Shown one piece after another: positions 1 to 8,143 of a stretch of DNA of 52,916 nucleotides. Every line of letters begins with the position of its first letter. Position 1 is the first letter of the stretch. Made by a program: the position numbers and the translations under genes. The notes under the pieces were generated by a model that ran no database searches, was not told where the DNA came from, and saw nothing but the letters and a program-made list of their open reading frames with translations. Source of the DNA: Rhodobiaceae bacterium UBA7378 (GTDB lineage: Bacteria > Pseudomonadota > Alphaproteobacteria > RS24); the NCBI GenBank assembly GCA_002469805.1, contig DKNW01000117.1:4382-57297 (forward strand), read 5' to 3'.

Positions 1-177
1 ACCTCGCTCAATGCCACGAGCAATGCTGCAAGCACTTCCGACACCCCCGATACGCCGCCTGCCGCGACCTCGGCCCAGCATCGCAGTATTTTCTTTATCG
101 ACGCGCAAGTCGACGGTTATAAAGCACTGGTACAACACTTCCCTACACAACAACTTGTCCCCTCAGACAAGCCCTGA
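1..177 (+). CDS. C-terminal end of an ORF entering a DUF4347-like domain (5' end outside window)
   Basis: Frame 1 is open from the window edge to a TGA at 175-177, giving 58 residues. The first half is a low-complexity Ser/Thr/Pro/Ala stretch. It is followed by SIFFIDAQVDGYKALVQ, which resembles the opening strand and helix of DUF4347, a domain usually found near the N-terminus of very large surface or repeat proteins. The stop falls about 30 residues into what is normally a domain of 150 or more residues, so the product looks truncated. No other frame continues the domain after the stop. It could be a decayed adhesin start or a genuine short C-terminus; the upstream part is not visible. The domain match is from memory of the family and is moderate. 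Confidence 0.45.
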   Translation, partial: TSLNATSNAASTSDTPDTPPAATSAQHRSIFFIDAQVDGYKALVQHFPTQQLVPSDKP

Positions 178-275
178 GTAATACTAAATTTCTGAAAAAA
201 CTGCAATATTTGGAAAATTGCTACTTCCTTTTATTGTTACGATGTGAGGAAATTGTGCAAAGGAGTGCGTCCGTC

Positions 276-1928
276 ATGCCGGAAATTTTTGCAGCAAGGT
301 CGATCATCACGATGAATGAGGGCCAACCTCGCGCGACTCATGTGGTCGTTTCCGAGGGGCGGGTGTTAAGCGTCGGTACAGCAGACGATATCGCCGTTTG
401 GCACGCAAACTGGCCCGATGCCAAACTGAATGACGCATTTTCGGACAAAGTGATCTTGCCCGGCTTTGTCGAAGGCCACAGCCATATGATGGAAGGCCTG
501 TTCTGGAATTATGCCTATGTCGGCTATTATGACCGCGAAGGCCCTGATGGGACGATATGGCCGGGCTTGAAATCGATCGAGGAAGTGACGGACCGACTGA
601 AAAGCCTGCACGTGGCGCAAGAGGACAAGTCCGCGCCCCTGATTGCATGGGGTTTCGACCCGATTTTCTTTGAAGGTCGCCGAATGAACATTGCTGACCT
701 AGATTCTATTTCGACCGAATGCCCAATTATTGTGCTGCATGCCAGCTTGCATATTTTGAACACGAACTCGTTCGTTATCGACAAAGCCGGTGTCAGCCCG
801 GGCGATAATAATGAAGCCATTCGCCGTGATGAAACCGGCCAGCCGACTGGCGAATTTCTCGGGCAGCTTGGCATGTATATGGCGATGCGGGTAACCGGCC
901 TTAACCTGATGGCAGCGGCTGGCGAGCCGCAAACTTTATATAATTTTGCCCACGTTGCCCGGCAAGTAGGTGTGACGACCGCAACCGACCTCGCCAACCC
1001 CTTACCCGATAATGCTGTCGACACACTGACCGAAATTACCAAACGCGATGATTTTCCTTGCCGTCTGGTCGTCGCCTTTCAGGGTGGCGGGCCAAAAGCC
1101 GATATTGGCATTAGCCGTATTCACGCCCTGGCCGATCGTCAATCGGACAAGTTGCGCTTTTCACTGGTCAAGTTCGTGGCCGATGGCTCGATACAAGGTT
1201 TCAGCGCACGCCTTAAGTGGCCGGGCTATCACAATGGCGCCGAAAATGGCCTGTGGTACATTGAACCAGAGCGCCTCGCTGCGCTGATCGACGCCTATAA
1301 TGCGGCTGGTATTCAAATTCATATCCATACAAACGGTGATGCATGCACGGATGTTGCGCTTGATGCCATTGACGCCGCCTTGCGCAAGCACCCATGGGCT
1401 GACCACCGCCATACGTTGCAGCATTGCCAGATGGCCGATCGCGCGCAATTCAAGCGGATGCGCGCACTTGGCGTAGGCGTGAATTTGTTTTCTAACCATC
1501 TTTATTATTGGGGCGATGCGCACATCACTACCACTATGGGACCAGATCGCGCGGCGCGGCTTGACGATGCTGGCGGCGCACTGGCGGAAGGTGTGCCGGT
1601 TGCCATTCACTCGGACGCGCCTGTCACAGCGCTGGCACCCTTGTTTACGGCTTGGTGCGCTGTTAATCGCCTATCATCAACCGGCGCACGGCTCGGAACT
1701 GACGCGCATTGCCTCACGGTCGCACAGGCGCTGCATGCCATAACGCTCGGTGCGGCCTACTCGCTGAAAATGGATCACGAGATCGGTAGCATCGAAGTGG
1801 GCAAGCGCGCGGATTTTGCCGTGTTGGACACCGACCCTTTTGATGTCGATGCGATGAAACTTAAAGACATCGGCGTAAGCGGCACGGTGGTCGGCGGCAT
1901 TGTTCACCTCAATGCATCATCCGGCTGA
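276..1928 (+). CDS. Amidohydrolase family 3 (YtcJ-like) metal-dependent hydrolase
   Basis: A 550-residue TIM-barrel amidohydrolase of the YtcJ/amidohydrolase-3 type, likely cytoplasmic. The N-terminal small beta domain is followed by the metal motif H68-x-H70 (in VEGHSHMMEG), an IHIHTNGD segment near residue 350 that would supply barrel histidines, and IHSDAP with D447, the usual last metal ligand. The C-terminus (SIEVGKRADFAVLD) is the returning beta-sandwich typical of the superfamily. The start at 276 is preferred over the in-frame ATG at 210 because AAGGAG lies about 10 bases upstream and the protein then begins directly with the first beta strand. The substrate cannot be told from sequence. 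The next gene is a CobW-type GTPase 44 bases downstream on the same strand, suggesting co-transcription and possibly metal delivery to this enzyme (inference). Confidence 0.9.
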   Translation: MPEIFAARSIITMNEGQPRATHVVVSEGRVLSVGTADDIAVWHANWPDAKLNDAFSDKVILPGFVEGHSHMMEGLFWNYAYVGYYDREGPDGTIWPGLKSIEEVTDRLKSLHVAQEDKSAPLIAWGFDPIFFEGRRMNIADLDSISTECPIIVLHASLHILNTNSFVIDKAGVSPGDNNEAIRRDETGQPTGEFLGQLGMYMAMRVTGLNLMAAAGEPQTLYNFAHVARQVGVTTATDLANPLPDNAVDTLTEITKRDDFPCRLVVAFQGGGPKADIGISRIHALADRQSDKLRFSLVKFVADGSIQGFSARLKWPGYHNGAENGLWYIEPERLAALIDAYNAAGIQIHIHTNGDACTDVALDAIDAALRKHPWADHRHTLQHCQMADRAQFKRMRALGVGVNLFSNHLYYWGDAHITTTMGPDRAARLDDAGGALAEGVPVAIHSDAPVTALAPLFTAWCAVNRLSSTGARLGTDAHCLTVAQALHAITLGAAYSLKMDHEIGSIEVGKRADFAVLDTDPFDVDAMKLKDIGVSGTVVGGIVHLNASSG

Positions 1929-1972
1929 TACCAAAGAATTGACACCAGAAACCTGAAAGATCACCACTAACC

Positions 1973-2890
1973 ATGTCACCGCAACCGACCCCTTTGACAA
2001 TTATTTCTGGCTTTTTGGGCGCAGGGAAAACCAGCTTGCTTAACCACCTTCTGCATCATGCCGGCGGGCGTCATATCACGGCATTGGTAAATGATTTCGG
2101 TGCACTCAATATCGACAGTGAACTTATCGCCGCAGCGCATGGCAACGAAATCTCGCTCGCAAATGGCTGCGTATGCTGTTCGATCAGTGATGATCTCGGC
2201 ACCGCATTGGCCCAGTCATTGAACCGCACGCCACAACCAGACCATATTATCATCGAAGCCAGCGGCGTCGCAGACCCGGAACGAATTGCCCTTTACGCGC
2301 AGGTTGATAAGGAATTGCGGCTGGACGGTATCGTAACCATGATAGATGCAGTCGCTCATGCCACCCACGCAGACAACCCGCAAATCGGCGATATTTATGC
2401 CCGCCAAGTCAATGCCGCCGATCTGTTTATCATGACCAAAACCGACATCGCATCGCAAGCGAGCATACATGCGCTGGTCACCACGCTGGGCGAGCAAAAG
2501 CCCGCAACGCCTCGCATCAAGGCCGTCAACAGCGCGGTCGACGCCGACATAATTCTGGGGGTCAATAGACAGACGGAGGGCAAAAATTCGGCAAAACTTT
2601 CACCGCAAGCGGCGCCTGAACATGCGTTTCAGCAATGGGCTGGCCATATATCGCCAACATCCTGCCGCCAAATGCTTGCCAAAAAACTACGCGCCCTTGC
2701 CCCCCACCTGCTGCGTGCCAAAGGCATATTTTGCGACAATGAGGGCGCCTATGTCATCCACTATGCCGGGCATCGCATTTCGTTTGACCCATATGGTGGG
2801 CGACCGAGCGGCCATATGGTCGTTATCGGAACGTCGGATATGCCGGCCGCTGACGATTTGTCTGCCCATTTTCACGAGGGTATCAGCTAA
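1973..2890 (+). CDS. CobW/COG0523-family GTPase (putative metallochaperone)
   Basis: A 305-residue G3E-family P-loop GTPase. The Walker A motif GFLGAGKT is at residues 13-20, the metal-binding C-x-C-C motif is G65-C66-V67-C68-C69, EASGVADP resembles switch II, and TKTD replaces the usual NKxD. The C-terminal CobW_C domain is present (FDPYGGRPSGHMVV). No histidine-rich linker is visible. Family members insert or deliver zinc, cobalt or other metals to client enzymes, using GTP hydrolysis. It lies between an amidohydrolase and a cytochrome b561 gene and overlaps the latter by one base (TAATG), so translation is probably coupled. The client metal and protein are unknown; the upstream metal-dependent amidohydrolase is the obvious candidate. 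Confidence 0.88.
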   Translation: MSPQPTPLTIISGFLGAGKTSLLNHLLHHAGGRHITALVNDFGALNIDSELIAAAHGNEISLANGCVCCSISDDLGTALAQSLNRTPQPDHIIIEASGVADPERIALYAQVDKELRLDGIVTMIDAVAHATHADNPQIGDIYARQVNAADLFIMTKTDIASQASIHALVTTLGEQKPATPRIKAVNSAVDADIILGVNRQTEGKNSAKLSPQAAPEHAFQQWAGHISPTSCRQMLAKKLRALAPHLLRAKGIFCDNEGAYVIHYAGHRISFDPYGGRPSGHMVVIGTSDMPAADDLSAHFHEGIS

Positions 2891-3525
2891 TGGTGTGGGA
2901 CTTACCAACGCGCGTTTTTCATTGGTTGTTTGTCGCGGCAATCGCGGGGGCATTTATCACCGGTCGGCAGGGCGATTTGTTCTGGCATGAAATATTCGGT
3001 CTCGCCGCATTGGGGCTTTTTGTATTCAGAATAATCTGGGGATTAGTCGGGCATAAAACCGCGCGGTTTTCCACTTTTCTCGCCGGTCCACGGCGTATCT
3101 GGAATTATCTCAAGAGTTTGCTGCACCGACGCAATGCACCGACCCTCGGCCACAACCCGTTGGGCGCATTATCCGTGCTGGCCTTGCTAGGGTTAATGGG
3201 TAGCCTCGCTATCACTGGCTTGTGGACGGGCGACGATATTCTCTATGAAGGCCCGCTAACACCTCTCGCGCCAGATTGGGCCACGCCCGCGGGTCGTTGG
3301 CATGTCATATTGCAGGACTTGATCTTGCCGCTCGTCGGCCTGCACATTCTGGCATTAGCTGTACATCACTTTGTTCTGAAAGAGCGTCTTGTACAACGCA
3401 TGATACATGGCGGCGAAGGTGCTGATACACCGCCGACCACGCGCCGCACCCGGATCGGATTATGTGCGTTGGTCGTGTGCCTCACCGCAGCGATTTCGCT
3501 CGCTGCTCTTACACCCAATTATTAA
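2890..3525 (+). CDS. Cytochrome b561-type membrane protein
   Basis: A 211-residue integral membrane protein of the cytochrome b561 / Ni,Fe-hydrogenase cytochrome b superfamily. It opens with VWDLPTRVFHWLFV, the typical first helix with a haem-ligand histidine, followed by FWHEIFGLAALGLFVFRIIWG and two further helices with histidines (around PLVGLHILALAVHH). A final hydrophobic helix sits near the C-terminus. Such proteins bind two b haems and pass electrons between quinone and soluble cytochromes. The start ATG overlaps the CobW stop. A c-type cytochrome gene ends 14 bases away on the opposite strand; b561 and c556-type cytochromes are often neighbours, so the two may exchange electrons although they are convergently transcribed here. 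Confidence 0.88.
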   Translation: MVWDLPTRVFHWLFVAAIAGAFITGRQGDLFWHEIFGLAALGLFVFRIIWGLVGHKTARFSTFLAGPRRIWNYLKSLLHRRNAPTLGHNPLGALSVLALLGLMGSLAITGLWTGDDILYEGPLTPLAPDWATPAGRWHVILQDLILPLVGLHILALAVHHFVLKERLVQRMIHGGEGADTPPTTRRTRIGLCALVVCLTAAISLAALTPNY

Positions 3526-3539
3526 GGCATAAAACAGCG

Positions 3540-4034
3540 TTACTTTTTGTTGCGGTAACTCTGGTGACAAGCTTTGCATGTGCCGCCCATTTTCTTGGCA
3601 GCAGCAGCGATAGCCCCTTTATCCGTGCCTGCCATGGCGAGCTTTTGAAGCGCGCGAGCCGCCATCGCATTGTCAGCTGCCTTCGCTTTGAAGTCGTCGA
3701 AATCTGCCCAGATTTCCGCACGTGCACCGGCGCTCTCACTGCCTGCCGGAAAATGCGCAGGCATTTCTTCTGCCCAGTCGCCAATAAGCTTGGCAGCATC
3801 GGCAATTGCGCCAAAGTCATCAGCACCTAAATGCTCTTTGAAAATTGACTGGATCGCCCCGCCGCTTTGTTTGAAACGGTGAATGCGCTTATCAACAATC
3901 GATGCATTTTCGGGCGGGGCCACGCTATCGTGAGAGTGGTTGGATGTCTCATCATGGGCTACGACAGATACCGAAGTAGATATCGAAACAGCCACGGCGA
4001 CAAACATGGAAAGGCCGATTGCCAAAAAACGCAT
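3540..4034 (-). CDS. Periplasmic c556/c'-type cytochrome c
   Basis: A 164-residue exported protein. A hydrophobic signal peptide covers roughly residues 1-26 and ends near VVAHD. A histidine-rich mature N-terminus follows (HDETSNHSHD). The rest is the four-helix-bundle layout of cytochrome c556/c', with the single haem motif at the C-terminus: C153-K-A-C156-H157, the CxxCH placement characteristic of the class. The sixth ligand is usually a methionine or nothing; candidates near the first helix are not certain. It lies 11 bases after the class II aldolase on the same strand and converges on the cytochrome b561 gene. Role: periplasmic electron carrier, partner unproven. Confidence 0.9.
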   Translation of the reverse strand: MRFLAIGLSMFVAVAVSISTSVSVVAHDETSNHSHDSVAPPENASIVDKRIHRFKQSGGAIQSIFKEHLGADDFGAIADAAKLIGDWAEEMPAHFPAGSESAGARAEIWADFDDFKAKAADNAMAARALQKLAMAGTDKGAIAAAAKKMGGTCKACHQSYRNKK

Positions 4035-4045
4035 AAGTTTACTTC

Positions 4046-4810
4046 CTAATCACGGTATGAGGGGTCTTGCCGGTCAAGTTTGCGCAATAATGCAGGCCAT
4101 GCCAGCGCATCAACCCCCGGCCCGAACAAAGTTCGAGATTGCTCGGCAGTTGTATCAAGCGCCGCCTGGCTCGGCCGATTTAATTCACCGGTCATCGCAC
4201 GAATTTGGGCGGTGCACGCACGCTCAAGGAAATAGATCGCAATGAATGCAAGGGCACAATTTTCACCAACAGCCAACGTGCCGTGATTACGCAGCAGCAT
4301 AAGTTTTTTGTCGCCAATATCATTGATCAGTCGCTCACGCTCGTCGAGATCAAGCGCCACACCTTCGTAATCGTGATAGGCAAGCTGCGAGGTAAGCAAC
4401 ATGGATTGTTGAGTGATTGCCTGCAAACCTTCCTTCTGGGCAGAAACCGCAACGCCGTCATCTGTGTGCAAATGCAGCACGCATTGGGCATCATCGCGGG
4501 CGCTGTGAATAGCGCTGTGAATGGTAAAGCCTGCCGGATTTACAAAATACGGGCTGTCCATGACAATGTTGCCTTCAAGATCGATCTTGACGAGGCTCGA
4601 CGCCGTAATTTCTTCGAACAACATGCCATATGGATTGATCAGAAAATGATGTTCTGGCCCCGGAATGCGCACGGAAATATGGGTGAAGATCATGTCGTCC
4701 CAGCCATGCATGGCGACCAGACGATAAGTTGCTGCCAAATCGACACGCAACTGCCATTCTTCCTCACTGACCATGTCCCTGACGGACGTAATTTCTTCTG
4801 CTGCAGACAT
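4046..4810 (-). CDS. Class II aldolase/adducin family protein
   Basis: A 254-residue member of the class II aldolase/adducin head-domain family, which includes fuculose- and ribulose-phosphate aldolases. Visible motifs are WDDMIFTHISVR and HFLINPYG in the N-terminal half, the zinc-type HLHTDD (HxH) near the middle and the third histidine in LLRNHGTLAVG. It lacks an obvious sugar-phosphate signature and resembles the many uncharacterised class II aldolase paralogues of Proteobacteria, so the substrate is open. A strong GGGAGGG ribosome site precedes the ATG. It lies 92 bases downstream of glycerol kinase and 11 bases upstream of the cytochrome c gene, all on the minus strand. Confidence 0.88.
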   Translation of the reverse strand: MSAAEEITSVRDMVSEEEWQLRVDLAATYRLVAMHGWDDMIFTHISVRIPGPEHHFLINPYGMLFEEITASSLVKIDLEGNIVMDSPYFVNPAGFTIHSAIHSARDDAQCVLHLHTDDGVAVSAQKEGLQAITQQSMLLTSQLAYHDYEGVALDLDERERLINDIGDKKLMLLRNHGTLAVGENCALAFIAIYFLERACTAQIRAMTGELNRPSQAALDTTAEQSRTLFGPGVDALAWPALLRKLDRQDPSYRD

Positions 4811-4902
4811 CGGTTTCCCTCCCTTAAACTATAGTTATACCCTGAGGCGAAACTTGGGTTTTGTCAATTCCCTCGCCAATTCTTGCCGCCCCGACAGCAA
4901 AG

Positions 4903-6396
4903 CTATGCGTCAAGTATCGGCCCAAGCGCGTGGCGCCAAGCACGTTGTTTTTTGTCGCGCATATTATCCGACATTGCCGGTTCAAATGCAGCATCCCGCA
5001 CCCAGCTTTCAGCGAACGCGTCCAGCGTATCGAACCAGCCAAGCTTCATCATAGCCAGCATCGCCGCCCCAGCCGCTGTGGTTTCAGTAACTTCCGGTCG
5101 GTCAATCGGGCAGGTGCATAAGTCAGACAGATTCTGAACGAACCAGTCATTCGCAACCATGCCTCCGTCAACCCGCAAGCGCGGCGGCACCGACATGCCG
5201 ACTTGGGCCATATCGTCGTTGATCGCCCGCATCAGGTCGCTGGTCTGCAATGACACGGCTTCCAGCGCGGCGCGCACAATTTCGGCCCGTCCCGTATCGC
5301 GGGTCATGTTGAACAGCGCGGCGCGAGCATCAGGTTTCCAGTGCGGTGCACCCAGACCGGTAAAAGCCGGCACCAGCACCACATTGCTGTCAGGCGCGGC
5401 TTGGGCGGCAAGGGCCGCTGTCTCGGCCGCATCATCTATGATGCACAGCGCATCTCGTAGCCATTGAACAATCGCGCCAGCCATAAATATACTGCCCTCC
5501 AGCCCGAAAACTGTTTGTCCATCTATTCGGTAGGCAATCGTTGTCAGAAGCCGATTTTTTGAGATCACCGCCTGGTCGCCGGTATTTGCCAGCACGAAAC
5601 AGCCCGTGCCATAGGTTGATTTTATCATGCCTGGACGGAAACAGGCCTGCCCCAGCACTGCCGCCTGCTGGTCGCCCGCCATTCCGCAGATTGGCAGAGA
5701 AACGGGTAGAATATCCCCCGCCGTCGCACCGAAATCCGACACATTATCGCGTACCTCTGGCAATAAATTGCGCGGCACATTAAACAGCGACAGCAAATCA
5801 TCGTCCCAATCATGGGTATGGATGTTAAACAGGCTCGTGCGCGCCGCATTTGTGGCATCGGTTAGATGCATCTCGCCCGCCGTCAGCTGCCAGACAAGCC
5901 AGCTATCGACTGTGCCAAATGCCAGCTCACCAGCCTCGGCGCGAGCTCGCGCATCTGGCACATTATCTAGCAACCAAGCGATTTTACTGGCTGAGAAATA
6001 AGGGTCTAGAAGCAGACCAGTTTTCTCGCGGATCACGTCTTCATGCCCGGCCGCAGCGAGCGCGGCGCAGTGATCAGCGGTGCGCCGGTCCTGCCAAACA
6101 ATAGCGTTAGCAATCGGAGCACCGGTTTTCCGGTCCCAAATAATCACGGTTTCGCGCTGATTGGTAATCCCGATGCCTTTGAAATTTTCCATGCCTGCCG
6201 TTTCGATAACGCGGCGGCATACATCCAGCGTCGTTTGCCAGATCTCGGTAGCGTCATGCTCGACCCAGCCATCAGCGGGGAAAATCTGTGTGAATTCTTG
6301 CTGGGCAACAGCGTGAATTTTGCCATCACGGCAAAACGCCAACGCACGACTGGATGTCGTACCCTGATCAATACTTAATACGAGTTCCCCTGCCAT
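4903..6396 (-). CDS. glpK: Glycerol kinase
   Basis: A 497-residue FGGY-family sugar kinase, full length for glycerol kinase. The N-terminus has the phosphate-binding loop SIDQGTTSSRA and the signature FTQIFPADGWVEHD, diagnostic for GlpK. NQRETVIIWDRKTG and WQDRRT form the glycerol-binding region, GMAGDQQAAVLGQ is a FGGY hallmark, and VDGGMVANDWFVQ is the ATP-binding region in the C-terminal domain. It phosphorylates glycerol to sn-glycerol 3-phosphate in the cytoplasm. There is no glpF, glpD or glpR beside it; the nearest genes are a class II aldolase downstream and divergent nadK. GGGAGGAG precedes the ATG. The upstream spacer carries three CATGCG repeats that could be operator sites. Confidence 0.96.
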   Translation of the reverse strand: MAGELVLSIDQGTTSSRALAFCRDGKIHAVAQQEFTQIFPADGWVEHDATEIWQTTLDVCRRVIETAGMENFKGIGITNQRETVIIWDRKTGAPIANAIVWQDRRTADHCAALAAAGHEDVIREKTGLLLDPYFSASKIAWLLDNVPDARARAEAGELAFGTVDSWLVWQLTAGEMHLTDATNAARTSLFNIHTHDWDDDLLSLFNVPRNLLPEVRDNVSDFGATAGDILPVSLPICGMAGDQQAAVLGQACFRPGMIKSTYGTGCFVLANTGDQAVISKNRLLTTIAYRIDGQTVFGLEGSIFMAGAIVQWLRDALCIIDDAAETAALAAQAAPDSNVVLVPAFTGLGAPHWKPDARAALFNMTRDTGRAEIVRAALEAVSLQTSDLMRAINDDMAQVGMSVPPRLRVDGGMVANDWFVQNLSDLCTCPIDRPEVTETTAAGAAMLAMMKLGWFDTLDAFAESWVRDAAFEPAMSDNMRDKKQRAWRHALGPILDA

Positions 6397-6549
6397 ACGC
6401 TCCTCCCTTTACGGTTTCATTGGCATGCGATAATACCCATGCGGGCAGCATGCGTGTAGGCTGTTTTTACACCTATTCCATGCTACAAGGCATAAAAAGG
6501 GCAAGCCAAACGTACTGCGAACAGCCATGAGAGGCGAAGGCATAGACTT
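6397..6549. promoter_or_regulatory. Divergent glpK/nadK promoter region with three CATGCG repeats
   Basis: This 153-base spacer separates divergent glpK and nadK and must hold promoters for both. CATGCG occurs at 6424, 6438 and 6449, spaced 14 and 11 bases apart, with GCATGC cores. An inverted repeat GTGTA...TACAC (about 6454-6472) follows. These could be binding sites for a regulator of glpK. No clear -35/-10 pair was identified. Confidence 0.3.
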
Positions 6550-7329
6550 ATGACCACGGGCGCACGAGAGAAAAAACTGGCATTTGTTGCAAATGGGCGC
6601 GACGACGCGGAGACCGCCTGTGCCAAATTGCACGCGCGCTATAACGGCGTGCCGGTTGCCGATGCCGATATTATTGTCGCGCTGGGCGGTGACGGGCTAA
6701 TGTTGCAAACGCTACACAAATGTCTGGACACGGGCACACCGATTTTCGGCATGAACTACGGCTCAATCGGGTTTTTGATGAACCGGTTTGAAGAAGATGG
6801 TTTGCATGAGCGCATTGCCGGTGCCAAACTTTCAGTACTGCATCCGCTACACATGCAAGCCACTGCGAACGATGGCACCGAACATTCCGCGCTTGCAATC
6901 AATGAAGTATCACTTCTGCGCGAGACAGCGCAGGCCGCCAAACTCAAAATTTCCGTCGATGACAATGTGCGCATGAAGGAACTGATTTGCGATGGCGTGC
7001 TGGTTTCAACGCCAGCAGGCAGCACGGCCTATAATTTGTCCGCGCATGGGCCAATATTACCAATCGAGGCATCATTGCTAGCCCTGACCCCTATTTCAGC
7101 TTTCCGGCCACGGCGCTGGCGTGGTGCTTTGCTGCCCGAACGCGCTGATGTACGCATTGAGGCGCTGGAAGCCACCAAGCGCCCCATCAGTGCGGTGGCC
7201 GACCATGCCGAGTTTAGAAATATTGCCGAGGTTCAAATCAAGCAGGATAAAAGCCGCCAGCTGCTCATGTTGTTTGATGCCGATCACAGCCTTGATGAGC
7301 GGATTTTAACCGAGCAGTTTACGCCGTGA
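6550..7329 (+). CDS. nadK: NAD kinase
   Basis: A 259-residue ATP-NAD kinase that makes NADP from NAD in the cytoplasm. The diagnostic GGDG motif is at residues 46-49 (ALGGDGLMLQTL), followed by FGMNYGSIGFLMN and NEVSLLRE. The NAD-binding loop CDGVLVSTPAGSTAYNLSAHGPI is well conserved. The length is typical of the short alphaproteobacterial form without an N-terminal extension. GAAGG lies just upstream of the ATG. It is divergent from glpK and convergent with the NUDIX gene, so probably monocistronic. Confidence 0.95.
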   Translation: MTTGAREKKLAFVANGRDDAETACAKLHARYNGVPVADADIIVALGGDGLMLQTLHKCLDTGTPIFGMNYGSIGFLMNRFEEDGLHERIAGAKLSVLHPLHMQATANDGTEHSALAINEVSLLRETAQAAKLKISVDDNVRMKELICDGVLVSTPAGSTAYNLSAHGPILPIEASLLALTPISAFRPRRWRGALLPERADVRIEALEATKRPISAVADHAEFRNIAEVQIKQDKSRQLLMLFDADHSLDERILTEQFTP

Positions 7330-7357
7330 GTTTCCAGCACAGGCACATTTAGCTTGG

Positions 7358-8143
7358 TTACATGCCGTTGGTAATGTCTTCGCGCGGATCGCCATAACCG
7401 GCATCGGCTTGTATACGCAAAAACCGCTTTTCGCCATCCTGCTCAATAAATGGTTTTACAGTAACAACACCGCCGCAATTTGCTATCGCATCATCAACAT
7501 TGGCGCGTTCAGCAAGCATTTCGATGTTCATACGGGTTGGAAAAATAATTGTGCGGGTTCCCGCTTCCGCATCGGCAAGCGCTTGCGATGGCCGGATCCA
7601 AACGCTATCCACGCTTTCGCTGCCATCATGCAGGCCGATATGATCTGCCGGTGCGCGCACCAGATAAAAATGCGTGTCGAAACGCTTCTTCATCATATCG
7701 GGGGTCACCCAATGCGCGAAATGTCTTAGCGCATCGACAGCGAATTCCAAATTTTCTGCCTGGGCAAATTCAAGCATGGTGGCATCGCGATTATTGAACC
7801 GGTCACGCCATCCGACCAGCGCTTGCAACCGGTCGGCAGACACAAAATTATCCGCGCCTTTCTCGCGTGCCAGCAAAATACCACATTCTTCATAAGCCTC
7901 ACGAATTGACCCGACGCGGAACGCCAACTCATTCGCGTCCAGCTCATCAGCACCGCCACAATGCGCGCGCAGCGCGTCGTCAAAATCTGGCGCATCAATT
8001 TTCCCGCCAGGAAAAACCAGCGCACCAGAAGCAAAATCTATCTGATGGTGGCGCACTACCATGAACACCTCTAAACCTGCATCGGTGTCGCGAACAATAA
8101 GAACAGTTGCCGCGGGAACAAGCGGTGCTTCGGTATCAGCCAT
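7358..8143 (-). CDS. NUDIX hydrolase (NUDT19/NUDT7-like)
   Basis: A 261-residue NUDIX-fold hydrolase. LVFPGGKIDAPD near residue 42 and REAYEECGILLARE form the Nudix box with its metal-binding glutamates. The box carries an insertion between the G-x5-E part and the RE-x2-EE part, as in the NUDT19-type group, which hydrolyses CoA and related diphosphates. It starts 8 bases inside the end of the upstream MFS gene, so it is probably translated by coupling. The exact substrate is not predictable; a CoA-ester or nucleotide-sugar type diphosphate is possible. Confidence 0.87.
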   Translation of the reverse strand: MADTEAPLVPAATVLIVRDTDAGLEVFMVVRHHQIDFASGALVFPGGKIDAPDFDDALRAHCGGADELDANELAFRVGSIREAYEECGILLAREKGADNFVSADRLQALVGWRDRFNNRDATMLEFAQAENLEFAVDALRHFAHWVTPDMMKKRFDTHFYLVRAPADHIGLHDGSESVDSVWIRPSQALADAEAGTRTIIFPTRMNIEMLAERANVDDAIANCGGVVTVKPFIEQDGEKRFLRIQADAGYGDPREDITNGM

